The notes under the pieces were generated by a model. The model saw only the letters and a program-made list of their open reading frames with translations, was not told the DNA's origin and made no database searches. Of a DNA stretch of 64,000 bases, positions 26,652 through 35,263 are shown piece after piece. The stretch comes from Lithacetigena sp037446255 [NCBI: Coprothermobacterota bacterium] (GTDB taxonomy: Bacteria; Coprothermobacterota; HKB111), in the NCBI GenBank assembly GCA_037446255.1, contig JBBIIY010000001.1, positions 62,001 through 126,000 on the forward strand, written 5' to 3'. The position numbers and the translations under genes are program-made. Positions within the stretch are counted from its first letter, which is position 1. Each line of letters opens with the position of its first letter.

Positions 26652-29387
26652 ATGAGTTACGATAAAACATTAAATTTACCCAAAACCAATTTTTCTATGA
26701 AAGCTAATCTTACTCAGAAAGAGCCAATGTGGTTGGAATTCTGGGAAAAAACTGATATTTACAATAAATTGTTAGCTATCAATGAAGGCAGTAAAAATTT
26801 TATTTTACACGATGGACCGCCTTATGCTAATGGAGATATTCATATTGGTCATGCGCTTAATAAAATACTGAAAGATACTATTGTACGCTATAAATCTATG
26901 AAAGGATATTATTCTCCCTATGTTCCCGGGTGGGATTGCCACGGACTTCCAACCGAGCAGGAAGTGGCTAAAAGACTGAAAATTGATAGAAAAACAGTTT
27001 CTATTACTGAATGGAGACAAAAATGCCGAGAAACAGCCTGGTTGTATATTAACCGACAGAGGGAGCAATTTAAAAGGTTAGGTATTTTTGGAGAGTGGGA
27101 TAATCCGTATATAACCCTGGATAATGCCTACGAAGCTACCCAGATTAATGTTTTTTCGGAAATGTATTTTAAAGGATACCTTTATCGCGATTTTAAAACT
27201 GTTCTCTGGTGTCCTCATTGCGAAACCTCGTTGGCTGATGCCGAAATTGAATACGAAGATAAGTACTCTCATTCAATCTATGTAAAATTTCCCTTGATAG
27301 ACGAACCCGGAACTTTTTTCCTCATCTGGACCACAACACCCTGGACATTACCGGGAAACCGAGCTGTAGCTGTTCATCCTGAGGGGAAATATATAGTTGC
27401 TGAGTTTGGAAATGAAAAAATAATTCTTCTTGTAGAAAGACTTTCTGATATTCAAAGCCAAACTGGACTCAAAAACGGTTTAATAAGCAAAACTGTGTTA
27501 GGAAAAGAGTTAGCAGGGTTAGGCTATTACCATCCATTGTTGGGAACTTCCCAAAAAGTTCTTGTAGAAGATTGGGTATCACTTGAGGAAGGGTCAGGCA
27601 TTGTACATATTGCGCCTGGTCATGGAGAAATAGACCATTTAACTGGGAAAAAGCATGGTTTAGACCTGCAATCACCCGTAGATGAGAGAGGTATATTAAC
27701 TGTTGAAGCAGGACAATTTTCTGGTTTATCTTATAAAGATGCTGAAAAGGAAATATTACAATATTTAACCAACCATAATTTACTTTTTTGGTCGGGAAAG
27801 TTACAACATAGTTATCCGCACTGCTGGAGATGTCATAAACCGGTTATTTACAGGGCAGCTTTGCAATGGTTTGTAGATGTAGATAAATACCGGACCCGGG
27901 CATTAGAGAGTATTGACGAGGTTAAATGGTTGCCTGAAGGAACGGTAAACCGCATTAAATCTATGGTAGAAAGTCGTCCAGATTGGTGCCTATCTCGCCA
28001 GAGAGCCTGGGGAGTTCCTATACCGGTTTTTTATTGCAAAAACTGCCATGAAGTAGTTTTGAATAAAGAAATTGTCCAACATCTTACTGCTTTGTTTTTA
28101 CAACACAGTTCCGATATCTGGTTTGAAAATGATGAAAAACAGCTTTTACCACCTGATACCAGGTGTTTTAACTGCCAGAGCGATAATTTTGATAAAGAAA
28201 AAGATATTATGGATGTGTGGTTTGATTCTGGAATTTCGCATTATGCAGTTCTGGAAAAAAGGAAGGAATTAGGCTGGCCAGCTGACCTTTATCTGGAAGG
28301 TTCAGACCAGCATAGAGGTTGGTTCCAGACCTCGCTTTTAACCTCTATCCCTCTTAAACATTACGCACCCTATAAAATAGTGTTCACCAGTGGATGGATA
28401 GTAGATGAAAAAGGAAGAACTATGCATAAATCACTGGGGAATGTCATCAGTCCTTTAGAAGTAATTAATAAACATGGTGCTGATGTTCTCAGATTGGCCC
28501 TTACCGGATCCGATTTCAGCAGAGATGTATCGGTTTCTAAAGATATTTTGGAACAGTTTTCCAATATCTATCGTAAGATAAGAAATACGATAAGATTTAT
28601 GTTGGGTAATCTTCAGGATTATAAAGAAACAGAAGAGGTATCTTACGCTGAATTAGGCGAATTAAATCAATGGATTCTACACAGGTTAAACAACCTGGTA
28701 AGTGATGTTAGTGAAGCAATGGATGAATATAAATTCTATAGGTTTCATCATCTTTTACATGATTTCTGCGAAAAAGATTTGAGTGCTTTTTATTTGGATG
28801 TTTTAAAAGATAGGTTATATGTTTTACATCCAGAGCATCCAAGAAGGAAATCCGCCCAAACCACTCTTTATCATATTTTAAACACTATAACCTCAATGAT
28901 GTCGCCAATATTACCCTTCACTTCGGAAGAAGTTTTTGCAGAACTCAGGCAAATTTCAAACTACCTTCCAATTAGCGTCCATTTAACAGTTTTTCCCACC
29001 AGAAAAGAAGATTATTTCAGGGCTGACTTGGAAGAGAAGTATAGTAAGATATTGTATTTTAGAGAAGAAGTCAATAGAGAATTAGAAATAGCCAGGAGAA
29101 ATAATCTGATTGGGAGCTCACTGGAAGCAAAAGTGACAATTTATGCTGATAAAGAGAATATTTCTTTTCTGGAACAGGTTGGTGTTAAAGAACTGGAGGA
29201 TATTTTTATAATATCCAAGTTGGATTTACAGATTAATGATAATCCTGTTGAGAATATACATATTTCGCACTCTGAAGGACAAAAATGTGAAAGGTGTTGG
29301 AAATGGAGTGTAAGTGTGGGGAAAAATGAAGAACATCCTACAATTTGCCGTAGATGTGTGCAAGAAGTCTCTGGTATTAAAGTATGA
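26652..29387 (+). CDS. ileS: Isoleucyl-tRNA synthetase
   Basis: Class Ia synthetase of 911 residues with editing domain. The HIGH motif is in NGDIHIGHALNKILKD, and the KMSKS loop reads TMHKSLGN, so Met-Ser is replaced by Met-His. The CP1 editing domain (TTTPWTLPGN) is intact and a zinc-binding tail CERCWKW...CRRC closes the protein. The end overlaps surE by 4 bp. No T-box leader is present, and there is no room for one between mfd and the start. The likely promoter sits directly before the ATG. Confidence 0.96.
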   Translation: MSYDKTLNLPKTNFSMKANLTQKEPMWLEFWEKTDIYNKLLAINEGSKNFILHDGPPYANGDIHIGHALNKILKDTIVRYKSMKGYYSPYVPGWDCHGLPTEQEVAKRLKIDRKTVSITEWRQKCRETAWLYINRQREQFKRLGIFGEWDNPYITLDNAYEATQINVFSEMYFKGYLYRDFKTVLWCPHCETSLADAEIEYEDKYSHSIYVKFPLIDEPGTFFLIWTTTPWTLPGNRAVAVHPEGKYIVAEFGNEKIILLVERLSDIQSQTGLKNGLISKTVLGKELAGLGYYHPLLGTSQKVLVEDWVSLEEGSGIVHIAPGHGEIDHLTGKKHGLDLQSPVDERGILTVEAGQFSGLSYKDAEKEILQYLTNHNLLFWSGKLQHSYPHCWRCHKPVIYRAALQWFVDVDKYRTRALESIDEVKWLPEGTVNRIKSMVESRPDWCLSRQRAWGVPIPVFYCKNCHEVVLNKEIVQHLTALFLQHSSDIWFENDEKQLLPPDTRCFNCQSDNFDKEKDIMDVWFDSGISHYAVLEKRKELGWPADLYLEGSDQHRGWFQTSLLTSIPLKHYAPYKIVFTSGWIVDEKGRTMHKSLGNVISPLEVINKHGADVLRLALTGSDFSRDVSVSKDILEQFSNIYRKIRNTIRFMLGNLQDYKETEEVSYAELGELNQWILHRLNNLVSDVSEAMDEYKFYRFHHLLHDFCEKDLSAFYLDVLKDRLYVLHPEHPRRKSAQTTLYHILNTITSMMSPILPFTSEEVFAELRQISNYLPISVHLTVFPTRKEDYFRADLEEKYSKILYFREEVNRELEIARRNNLIGSSLEAKVTIYADKENISFLEQVGVKELEDIFIISKLDLQINDNPVENIHISHSEGQKCERCWKWSVSVGKNEEHPTICRRCVQEVSGIKV

Positions 29388-30148
29388 TTCTAATCTCCAA
29401 CGATGACGGTATTCATTCTGAAGGCATATATAACTTAGCTGATGCTGTAAAAGATCTGGACCAAGTTACAATTTTTGCTCCTGATAGCGAGCGAAGTGCT
29501 GTTTCTCATGGCTTGACTTTACATAAACCATTAAGGATGAAAAAAACTAATTTCAGAATTAATGACATTGAAGCTTATGCAGTAAATGGCACACCAGCTG
29601 ATTGTGTGGTTCTTGGACTGTATAAACTAAAAGATAATAAACCTAAATTGATTCTTTCAGGTATAAACAGGGGTCCCAACATCGGAGTTGATGTTTTTTA
29701 TTCAGGAACCCTGGCTGGAGCGGTAGAAGGTTATATAGCTGGGTTACCGGCTGTGGCTTTTTCTCTGGCCAGTTTTACCAATCTTCATTGGGAAACTGCT
29801 AATCGCGTTGCTTCATATATCTCCTCCCTGGTTATTGAATATGGGCTACCTTCAAAAATGGTTCTTAATGTTAATATTCCTAATTTACCTTACGAGAAAA
29901 TAAAGGGATATAAGTGTACATATTTAGGGGGGTGGGAGTATCGTAATCAGCTTGAGGAAAAAATTGACCCCAGAAAAGAAAGTTATTTCTGGCTTTCCGA
30001 ACACATAGCCCATGTACCGACCGGAGATAATAGTGATGTTAAAGCCATAAGGGATGGCTTTGTATCCGTAACTCCACTCAGTTATATTTTTGATTCTCCT
30101 GAATGCTTTTCAACTATTTCTCAATGGTTTGTAAATCAGGAGGTGTGA
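29384..30148 (+). CDS. surE: 5'-nucleotidase SurE
   Basis: Metal-dependent phosphatase acting on nucleoside monophosphates (254 residues). The metal site is the N-terminal SNDDGIHSEG motif with the adjacent Asp pair, the loop FAPDSERSAVSHGLTL, and the SGINRGPNIG block with its Asn. The ATG overlaps the ileS stop. Its TGA stop at 30146-30148 is followed in the same frame by the obg leader codons. Confidence 0.95.
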   Translation: MILISNDDGIHSEGIYNLADAVKDLDQVTIFAPDSERSAVSHGLTLHKPLRMKKTNFRINDIEAYAVNGTPADCVVLGLYKLKDNKPKLILSGINRGPNIGVDVFYSGTLAGAVEGYIAGLPAVAFSLASFTNLHWETANRVASYISSLVIEYGLPSKMVLNVNIPNLPYEKIKGYKCTYLGGWEYRNQLEEKIDPRKESYFWLSEHIAHVPTGDNSDVKAIRDGFVSVTPLSYIFDSPECFSTISQWFVNQEV

Positions 30149-30151
30149 TTA

Positions 30152-31384
30152 ATTTTTCTTGATAGAGTGAAGTTAAACATTAAAGGTGGAAGAGGTGGTA
30201 AAGGGTCTCTTAGCTTTGAAAAAAAGAAGTTTTTTCCCCGAGGAGGTCCTGACGGAGGAGATGGGGGGCAGGGGGGAAATGTGATTCTGAAAGTATCCGA
30301 AAAACTTTACGACTTATCTGGTTTTTCCAACAAGATATCATTCGTGGCTGAAGATGGATTACCAGGTCAAAAAAGAAAGAAAGCTGGAAGGTCGGGAAAA
30401 AACCTGATTATTGAGGTGCCTCCAGGAACCCGGGTAATTGATGTTCTCCAGAATTATCTGATCATTGATATGATTAGTCCTCATCAGGAGTATCTTCTTG
30501 TTAGAGGTGGTAAAGGGGGTAGAGGAAATGTCCACTATAAATCATCTGTCAATAGGTCTCCGAGATATGCTGAGTGGGGTGAAATAGGTGATGAAAAATC
30601 AATATTTTTAGACTTATCTCTGGTATTAGATGTGGCTATTCTGGGAGCTCCCAATAGCGGGAAATCTTTGCTTTTAAATAAAATTACTAATGCCCAGATT
30701 GATACAGGTATTTATCCTTATACTACTAAAGTACCTGTACTGGGAGTCCTCAAAGGCGATCCTCCACTGGTATTAGGAGAAATTCCTGCTTTTAAGGATG
30801 CTCAGGAAAATTTGAAGTATGCCAAACATATAGAGAGGGCCAGGGTTTTTGTTTTAGTATTGGATGTGTCTTCCGTTGAATCTGCACAATGGATATTGGA
30901 CATTATTATCCGGTATTCTTTAAAAAACATACTAATAGTATTTAATAAAGTGGATTTAGATGACAGCGAGGGGTTAATTAACGAATTTCTAAGCAAACTT
31001 ACTGATTTAACAGGCCAACAAACCAGATATGTAAAGGCATCTGCTGATAGTGGCGAAGGAATTGTGGAGCTTAAGCAGGCTATTTATAGTTTATATACGG
31101 AGCCTATTAATTACGATTCTGATATTTCTAAAGAAAAAATAGTTCCAGATGAATTTCCCTTACCCTTAGTAATTAAGTTAGAATCTGGTGATTTTGAGAT
31201 AAAATGCCATGAAATTGAAAAATCTCTCTCCTCTATTAATATTGATACCCGTGAAGGATTAAAACGGTTACAGAAAAAGGTAAGAGATGCTGGTTTGGAA
31301 AAACTTCTGATTAAAGAAGGAATAAAGCCTTTTGACCGGGTTAAAATAGGTGACACCTGGTTTACTTACTTAGCCGATGAGTAA
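30152..31384 (+). CDS. obg: GTPase Obg (CgtA) with AUU start and degenerate G3 motif
   Basis: Ribosome-assembly GTPase of the Obg family, 410 residues from the start chosen. The N-terminal glycine-rich Obg fold (GGRGGKG, GGPDGGDGGQGG), a G domain (GAPNSGKS, residues 165-172; NKVD; SADSG) and a C-terminal OCT domain are all present. I place the start at an ATT codon at 30152: it lies six bases after AGGAGGTG (30138-30145) and gives MFLDRVKLNIKGG, which matches the MFVDEVKI opening of other Obg proteins. A GTG at 30167 would cut off five conserved residues and is 21 bases from the site. In G3 the usual DIPG reads EIPA (210-213) and the GLGxxFLxH segment is shortened, which is unusual. Confidence 0.9.
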   Translation: MFLDRVKLNIKGGRGGKGSLSFEKKKFFPRGGPDGGDGGQGGNVILKVSEKLYDLSGFSNKISFVAEDGLPGQKRKKAGRSGKNLIIEVPPGTRVIDVLQNYLIIDMISPHQEYLLVRGGKGGRGNVHYKSSVNRSPRYAEWGEIGDEKSIFLDLSLVLDVAILGAPNSGKSLLLNKITNAQIDTGIYPYTTKVPVLGVLKGDPPLVLGEIPAFKDAQENLKYAKHIERARVFVLVLDVSSVESAQWILDIIIRYSLKNILIVFNKVDLDDSEGLINEFLSKLTDLTGQQTRYVKASADSGEGIVELKQAIYSLYTEPINYDSDISKEKIVPDEFPLPLVIKLESGDFEIKCHEIEKSLSSINIDTREGLKRLQKKVRDAGLEKLLIKEGIKPFDRVKIGDTWFTYLADE

Positions 31385-31985
31385 TAAGAAATATGGTTTA
31401 ATTGGAGGAACCTTTGACCCTGTGCATATCGGTCATTTATTAAATGCCCAGTATGCTGTTGAGTTTCTGAATCTAACGCATTTTTATTTCATTCCGGCTT
31501 TTATTCCACCCCATAAACAGAATATTTTCATAACACCCTACCAACACCGATTGATGATGCTTGAATTAGCCTGCAGGAATAATGAAAAATTTGCTATTCT
31601 CAATTTAGAAATAGAAAGAGGTGGAATTTCTTATACTGTGGAAACTTTAAAGGAGTTAAGAAAACTCTGGGGAGAGAAAGATGAGATATATTATCTTTTA
31701 GGTACTGACTCATTTTTGGAACTTCCAACCTGGAATAACCCCAGAGAAATTTCTTCTTTAGCAAAATTGGTGGTACTGATGAAAAATCAAAAACAATACA
31801 CCCCTGATGAGTTTAAAAAAGTATGTGACCTCCTTGCTCCATCATCAATTATGGAAATACCAGGTAGGGTTATTGATATTAGAGCTTCAGAAATTAGAAA
31901 ACGAGTAAAACATGGTCTATCCATAAAGTATATGGTGACTAAGGAAGTTGAAGATTACATATATACCAATAAACTTTATATATAA
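31377..31985 (+). CDS. nadD: Nicotinate-nucleotide adenylyltransferase
   Basis: Adenylates nicotinate mononucleotide in NAD synthesis. At 202 residues it has GGTFDPVHIGHLLNA (nucleotide loop with the HxGH motif), the GTDSF block and the C-terminal IRASEIRKRV signature. It overlaps the end of obg by 8 bp. The obg-nadD-rsfS series is a standard bacterial arrangement. A GGAGG site just after its stop serves the next gene. Confidence 0.95.
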   Translation: MSNKKYGLIGGTFDPVHIGHLLNAQYAVEFLNLTHFYFIPAFIPPHKQNIFITPYQHRLMMLELACRNNEKFAILNLEIERGGISYTVETLKELRKLWGEKDEIYYLLGTDSFLELPTWNNPREISSLAKLVVLMKNQKQYTPDEFKKVCDLLAPSSIMEIPGRVIDIRASEIRKRVKHGLSIKYMVTKEVEDYIYTNKLYI

Positions 31986-31999
31986 AGGAGGAAAGAAAA

Positions 32000-32356
32000 C
32001 TGGAGCAGACAGAAAATGATTTATATAACAAGGTAGTAACATTATTATGTAATTTACAGGTTGAACAACTGGTGTCCATTGATGTGAGAAGCAACACTGC
32101 TCTTTTTGACTACCTCATGGTAGGAACTGTCACTTCTTCGGCTCATGCTGGGGGTGTAGTTAAAACTTTATTAGAGGACCGTGATTTAAAGAAGAACATT
32201 ATTGGTGTTGAAGGTGCTGATCAAAGCGGATGGATTCTAATTGATTTTGACCATTTTCTATTAAATTTAATGGACGACCAGACCCGAGATTATTATCGTC
32301 TGGAAGATAAGTGGTATAAATCTTCTATGGTAAAATTATGTGAAACGCCTGAGTGA
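32000..32356 (+). CDS. rsfS: Ribosomal silencing factor RsfS with CTG start
   Basis: Binds ribosomal protein uL14 and blocks subunit joining when nutrients are scarce. The part from VSIDVRSNTALFDYLMVGT to the end is the RsfS core. To include the expected N-terminal helix the frame must begin further upstream: a CTG at 32000 lies eight bases after GGAGG (31986-31991) and gives a 118-residue protein starting LEQTENDLYNKVV. A GTG at 32072 would remove 24 residues. Any ATG upstream in frame is lacking, so the CTG is the best candidate. The last four codons and the stop lie inside the 5' strand of RNase P RNA. Confidence 0.8.
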   Translation: MEQTENDLYNKVVTLLCNLQVEQLVSIDVRSNTALFDYLMVGTVTSSAHAGGVVKTLLEDRDLKKNIIGVEGADQSGWILIDFDHFLLNLMDDQTRDYYRLEDKWYKSSMVKLCETPE

Positions 32357-32700
32357 GTGTTTGCAACCGCATGGTTTGCTTTCAGCAACCCATGAGGAAA
32401 GTCCGGGCTCCATAGGGCAAAAGGCTGGGTAACACCCAGCGAGGGCGACCTCGGGAAAGTGCCACAGAGATAAAACCGCCTGTTTATGACAGGTAAGGGT
32501 GCAAAGGTGGGGTAAGAGCTCACCGTGCGGAGGGCGACTGAAGCAGCAGGGTAAACCCCCTTTGGAGCAAGGCCGAATAGGAAGGCGACGACGGTGCCCC
32601 TTGAGCCTTCGGGTAGGCCGCTTGAGATATTGAGTAATCAATATCCTTAGATAAATGGTTGCACCAGGACAGAACCCGGCTTATGGTTCACTCAGGCGTT
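32344..32700 (+). ncRNA. rnpB: RNase P RNA (bacterial type A)
   Basis: Catalytic RNA that trims tRNA 5' ends. The sequence runs GAGGAAAGTCCGGGCTC (P4 5' region), AGGGCAA, CGACCTCGGGAAAGTGCCACAGA, AGGGTGCAAAGGTG, AAACCCCC, and ends ACAGAACCCGGCTTAT with P4 3' strand. P1 is 13 perfect pairs, 32344-32356 with 32688-32700. The 5' strand of P1 is also the end of rsfS, so the two genes overlap by 13 bases. The length (about 357 nt) is normal. No clear own promoter or terminator was seen. Confidence 0.97.
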
Positions 32701-32733
32701 AATCTTATTTACATTAGGAAATAGAGGTAGAGT

Positions 32734-34260
32734 ATGTTTTACATAACAACACCTATATATTATGTTAATGCTCGTCCCCACCTGGGTACTACTTATACTA
32801 CGGTAATTGCCGATGTTATGTCTCGTTACCATAGGTTGATGGGTGAAGATACTTTTTTTTTAACGGGAACTGATGAGCATGGTATTAATATTCAGAGACT
32901 TGCAGAAAATAAAAATATTACTCCTCAACAGCATTGCGATGAGTTGGCATCTGCTTTTCAAGAAACCTGGAAAAAATTGCACATTCGATATGATGGTTTT
33001 ATCAGGACTTCTGAAAATAGACATATTGAAGTAGTACAGCAGGTATTTGAATATTTATTTAATAAAGGCGTGTTGTATAAAGGGGTCTATAAAGGATGGT
33101 ATTGCCCTCGCTGTGAATCCTATTATAATGTTGAAGAATTGGAAGAAAATAACTGCCCAGTCCATCAAAGCAAGGTTGATTATTTGGAAGAAGAAACTTA
33201 TTTTTTCTCCTGGAGTAATTACCAGGGAAAGCTTTTGGAATACTATACTAATCATCCAAATTTTGTGGTTCCCGAAAACCGATACCGCGAGATTATATCC
33301 TTTGTTGAAAGAGGATTGAAAGATATATCAGTTAGCAGGACCAGCGTTAGCTGGGGAATCCCGGTAATTAGCACTCCTGAACATACTGTATATGTTTGGC
33401 TGGATGCCTTGCTTAATTACCTCAGCGCAGTGGGTTTTAACAGTAATAACCGTCTTTTCTCCTCCCTATGGCCTCCAAAGGCACAGGTGATGGCTAAAGA
33501 CATTCTAAGGCAACATGCTGCCTTCTGGCCAGCAGTGCTTATGGCTCTTGACCTGCCTTTACCTGAACACCTGATGGTACACGAATATTTTTTGGTAACC
33601 GGTTCAAAAATGTCAAAATCAGGAGGAAATGTTTTTGATCCATTAGTTTTAATTGACGAATTGAGTAAATTATCCGGCATAGACCCGCAAATTAGTGCGG
33701 ATGCCTTAAGATATTTTTTAATAAAAGATGGACCAGAAAAGAGTGATTCAGATTTTAATTTTGAGTCTTTCATTAACAGGTTCAAAGTTGATCTGGCTAA
33801 TGATTGGGGTAACCTCGTTAACAGAACTTTCGGTTTGATGCTTAGGGTAGGATTAAATAGAGTACCCAACCCGGTTGGGATTTATGATAATGAATTTAAA
33901 ACTGAAGTTCAGAAATATATTAAATTATATCATCAGTCCTTTTCTGAACTTAGCCCCAAGGAGGCTCTAAATCAAATTTGTGCAATTCTAAGGTATTTAA
34001 ATACTTATATTGATACTAAAAGACCCTGGAGCGCAGAAGTGAAAGATAGAGATAATTGTCTTTATCATATTCTTGAAGGCATCAGGATAGTTTCCCTTCT
34101 TATGTTACCTTTCATGCCCGTAAGCTCGGAAACAATACTCAGGTCCCTGAACTATTGTATTGATAAAATAGATATGACAACAGATACTTCCTTATTTAAA
34201 ATTATTCCCGAAGCACCTATTTTTCTTAACTTGCCTCCTCTCTTTCCCAGACCGAAATGA
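32734..34260 (+). CDS. metG: Methionyl-tRNA synthetase (short form)
   Basis: Class I synthetase of 508 residues. HIGH is represented by PHLGTTYTT, and KMSKS by GSKMSKSGGN. The connective domain retains one zinc knuckle (CPRC...CPVH). Residues past about 490 are short and there is no C-terminal tRNA-binding (Trbp111-like) domain, so dimerisation by that domain is excluded. GAGGT precedes the ATG. The stop overlaps tatD. It lies 33 bases after rnpB. Confidence 0.95.
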   Translation: MFYITTPIYYVNARPHLGTTYTTVIADVMSRYHRLMGEDTFFLTGTDEHGINIQRLAENKNITPQQHCDELASAFQETWKKLHIRYDGFIRTSENRHIEVVQQVFEYLFNKGVLYKGVYKGWYCPRCESYYNVEELEENNCPVHQSKVDYLEEETYFFSWSNYQGKLLEYYTNHPNFVVPENRYREIISFVERGLKDISVSRTSVSWGIPVISTPEHTVYVWLDALLNYLSAVGFNSNNRLFSSLWPPKAQVMAKDILRQHAAFWPAVLMALDLPLPEHLMVHEYFLVTGSKMSKSGGNVFDPLVLIDELSKLSGIDPQISADALRYFLIKDGPEKSDSDFNFESFINRFKVDLANDWGNLVNRTFGLMLRVGLNRVPNPVGIYDNEFKTEVQKYIKLYHQSFSELSPKEALNQICAILRYLNTYIDTKRPWSAEVKDRDNCLYHILEGIRIVSLLMLPFMPVSSETILRSLNYCIDKIDMTTDTSLFKIIPEAPIFLNLPPLFPRPK

Positions 34261-35030
34261 TCAAACTCATAGATAGTCACACTCATCTTAACTCCCATAA
34301 ATTATTGCCATATTTAGATGATGTCATAAGAGAAAGCAATAAAGTTGGTCTGATATCTATGTTAAATGTGGGATTTGATTTTTCTACCAGCCTCAAGGGA
34401 ATAGAGATAGCCTCTAAATACCAGAATATTTATACTTCAGTAGGCCTACACCCTAACGATATTAAGGGATTTGAGCTTAAAACTTTAGAAGATTATAAGT
34501 GTTTGTTAGAAAAACCCCGGGTGATGGCTGTTGGAGAAGTAGGTCTTGATTATTTTAGAAACCCTGAATATAAAAACGGTCAAAAAAAAGTGATGGAATT
34601 TTTTATTGACCTGGCATTACAGTCTCGATTACCCGTTATATTGCATATCAGAGATGCTTATAACGAGTGTTTTGATGTGCTAAATTCATTTAATGAATTA
34701 CCCAGGATTATTTTTCATTGTTTTTCTGGAGATAGTGATGATGCTAAATTGGCTCTGGATTATGACAGTTACATTTCCTTTGCTGGCAATATTACCTACC
34801 CCAAAGCAAATCTGTTGAGAGAAGCCCTTTCTTTCATACCTTTAAACAGATTACTCTTAGAAACGGATGCTCCTTATTTACCTCCTCAATCTTTCAGAGG
34901 TAAAATATGTCAACCCTCATATATTATGGAAACTTATCTAACAGTAGCAAAATTAAGAAAGGTTAGCCTGGAAAATTTGAGCCAAACAATATTTAATAAC
35001 TATAATAGTTTGTTTAGAGGTGTTGTATGA
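34257..35030 (+). CDS. tatD: TatD family metal-dependent hydrolase
   Basis: Magnesium-dependent DNase or hydrolase of TIM-barrel fold, 257 residues. The conserved motifs DSHTHLNS, VGLHPND, GEVGLDYFR, HIRDAYNE, FHCFSGD and LLETDAPYLPP supply the metal ligands. It overlaps metG by 4 bp; metG-tatD is a familiar pair. The biological substrate remains uncertain in this family (3'-5' DNase and RNase activities have been reported for E. coli TatD). Confidence 0.94.
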   Translation: MIKLIDSHTHLNSHKLLPYLDDVIRESNKVGLISMLNVGFDFSTSLKGIEIASKYQNIYTSVGLHPNDIKGFELKTLEDYKCLLEKPRVMAVGEVGLDYFRNPEYKNGQKKVMEFFIDLALQSRLPVILHIRDAYNECFDVLNSFNELPRIIFHCFSGDSDDAKLALDYDSYISFAGNITYPKANLLREALSFIPLNRLLLETDAPYLPPQSFRGKICQPSYIMETYLTVAKLRKVSLENLSQTIFNNYNSLFRGVV

Positions 35031-35263
35031 CAGAAAAAATTGCCGAAAGAATTAGTATTCTTATCAATCAAAAATGGTGTAAAAAATGTGGAATATGTGT
35101 TTCTTTTTGCCCTACCAGCGTTCTGGAACTTGATCCTAAAAATGGTGTAATAGTTAAAGATTTATCAGCCTGTATTAAATGCAAACTTTGCGAACTGAGA
35201 TGCCCGGATTTTGCTATTGAAGTAACTGTAGAAGGCGATGAGAGAGAAAATACTGGTAGTTGA
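35027..35263 (+). CDS. 4Fe-4S dicluster ferredoxin, KorD-like
   Basis: 78 residues with two [4Fe-4S] motifs: CKKCGICVSFCP and CIKCKLCELRCP. The short loop and C-terminal IEVTVE resemble the delta subunit of 2-oxoacid:ferredoxin oxidoreductases (2-oxoglutarate type). No alpha, beta or gamma subunit follows; instead a Nudix protein overlaps its end by 26 bp. Either the rest of the enzyme is encoded elsewhere or this is a stand-alone electron carrier. Confidence 0.85.
   Translation: MTEKIAERISILINQKWCKKCGICVSFCPTSVLELDPKNGVIVKDLSACIKCKLCELRCPDFAIEVTVEGDERENTGS

Noticed and set aside
30149-30166. Read-through fusion of SurE and Obg across the TGA
   Set aside because: The frames are continuous across the stop, but the strong ribosome-binding site and the Obg-like opening at ATT explain the arrangement more simply; no SECIS-like structure was seen.
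32293-32641. Two overlapping minus-strand open frames of 76 and 101 codons
   Set aside because: They are antisense to RNase P RNA and the end of rsfS. GC-rich structured RNA commonly gives open antisense frames.
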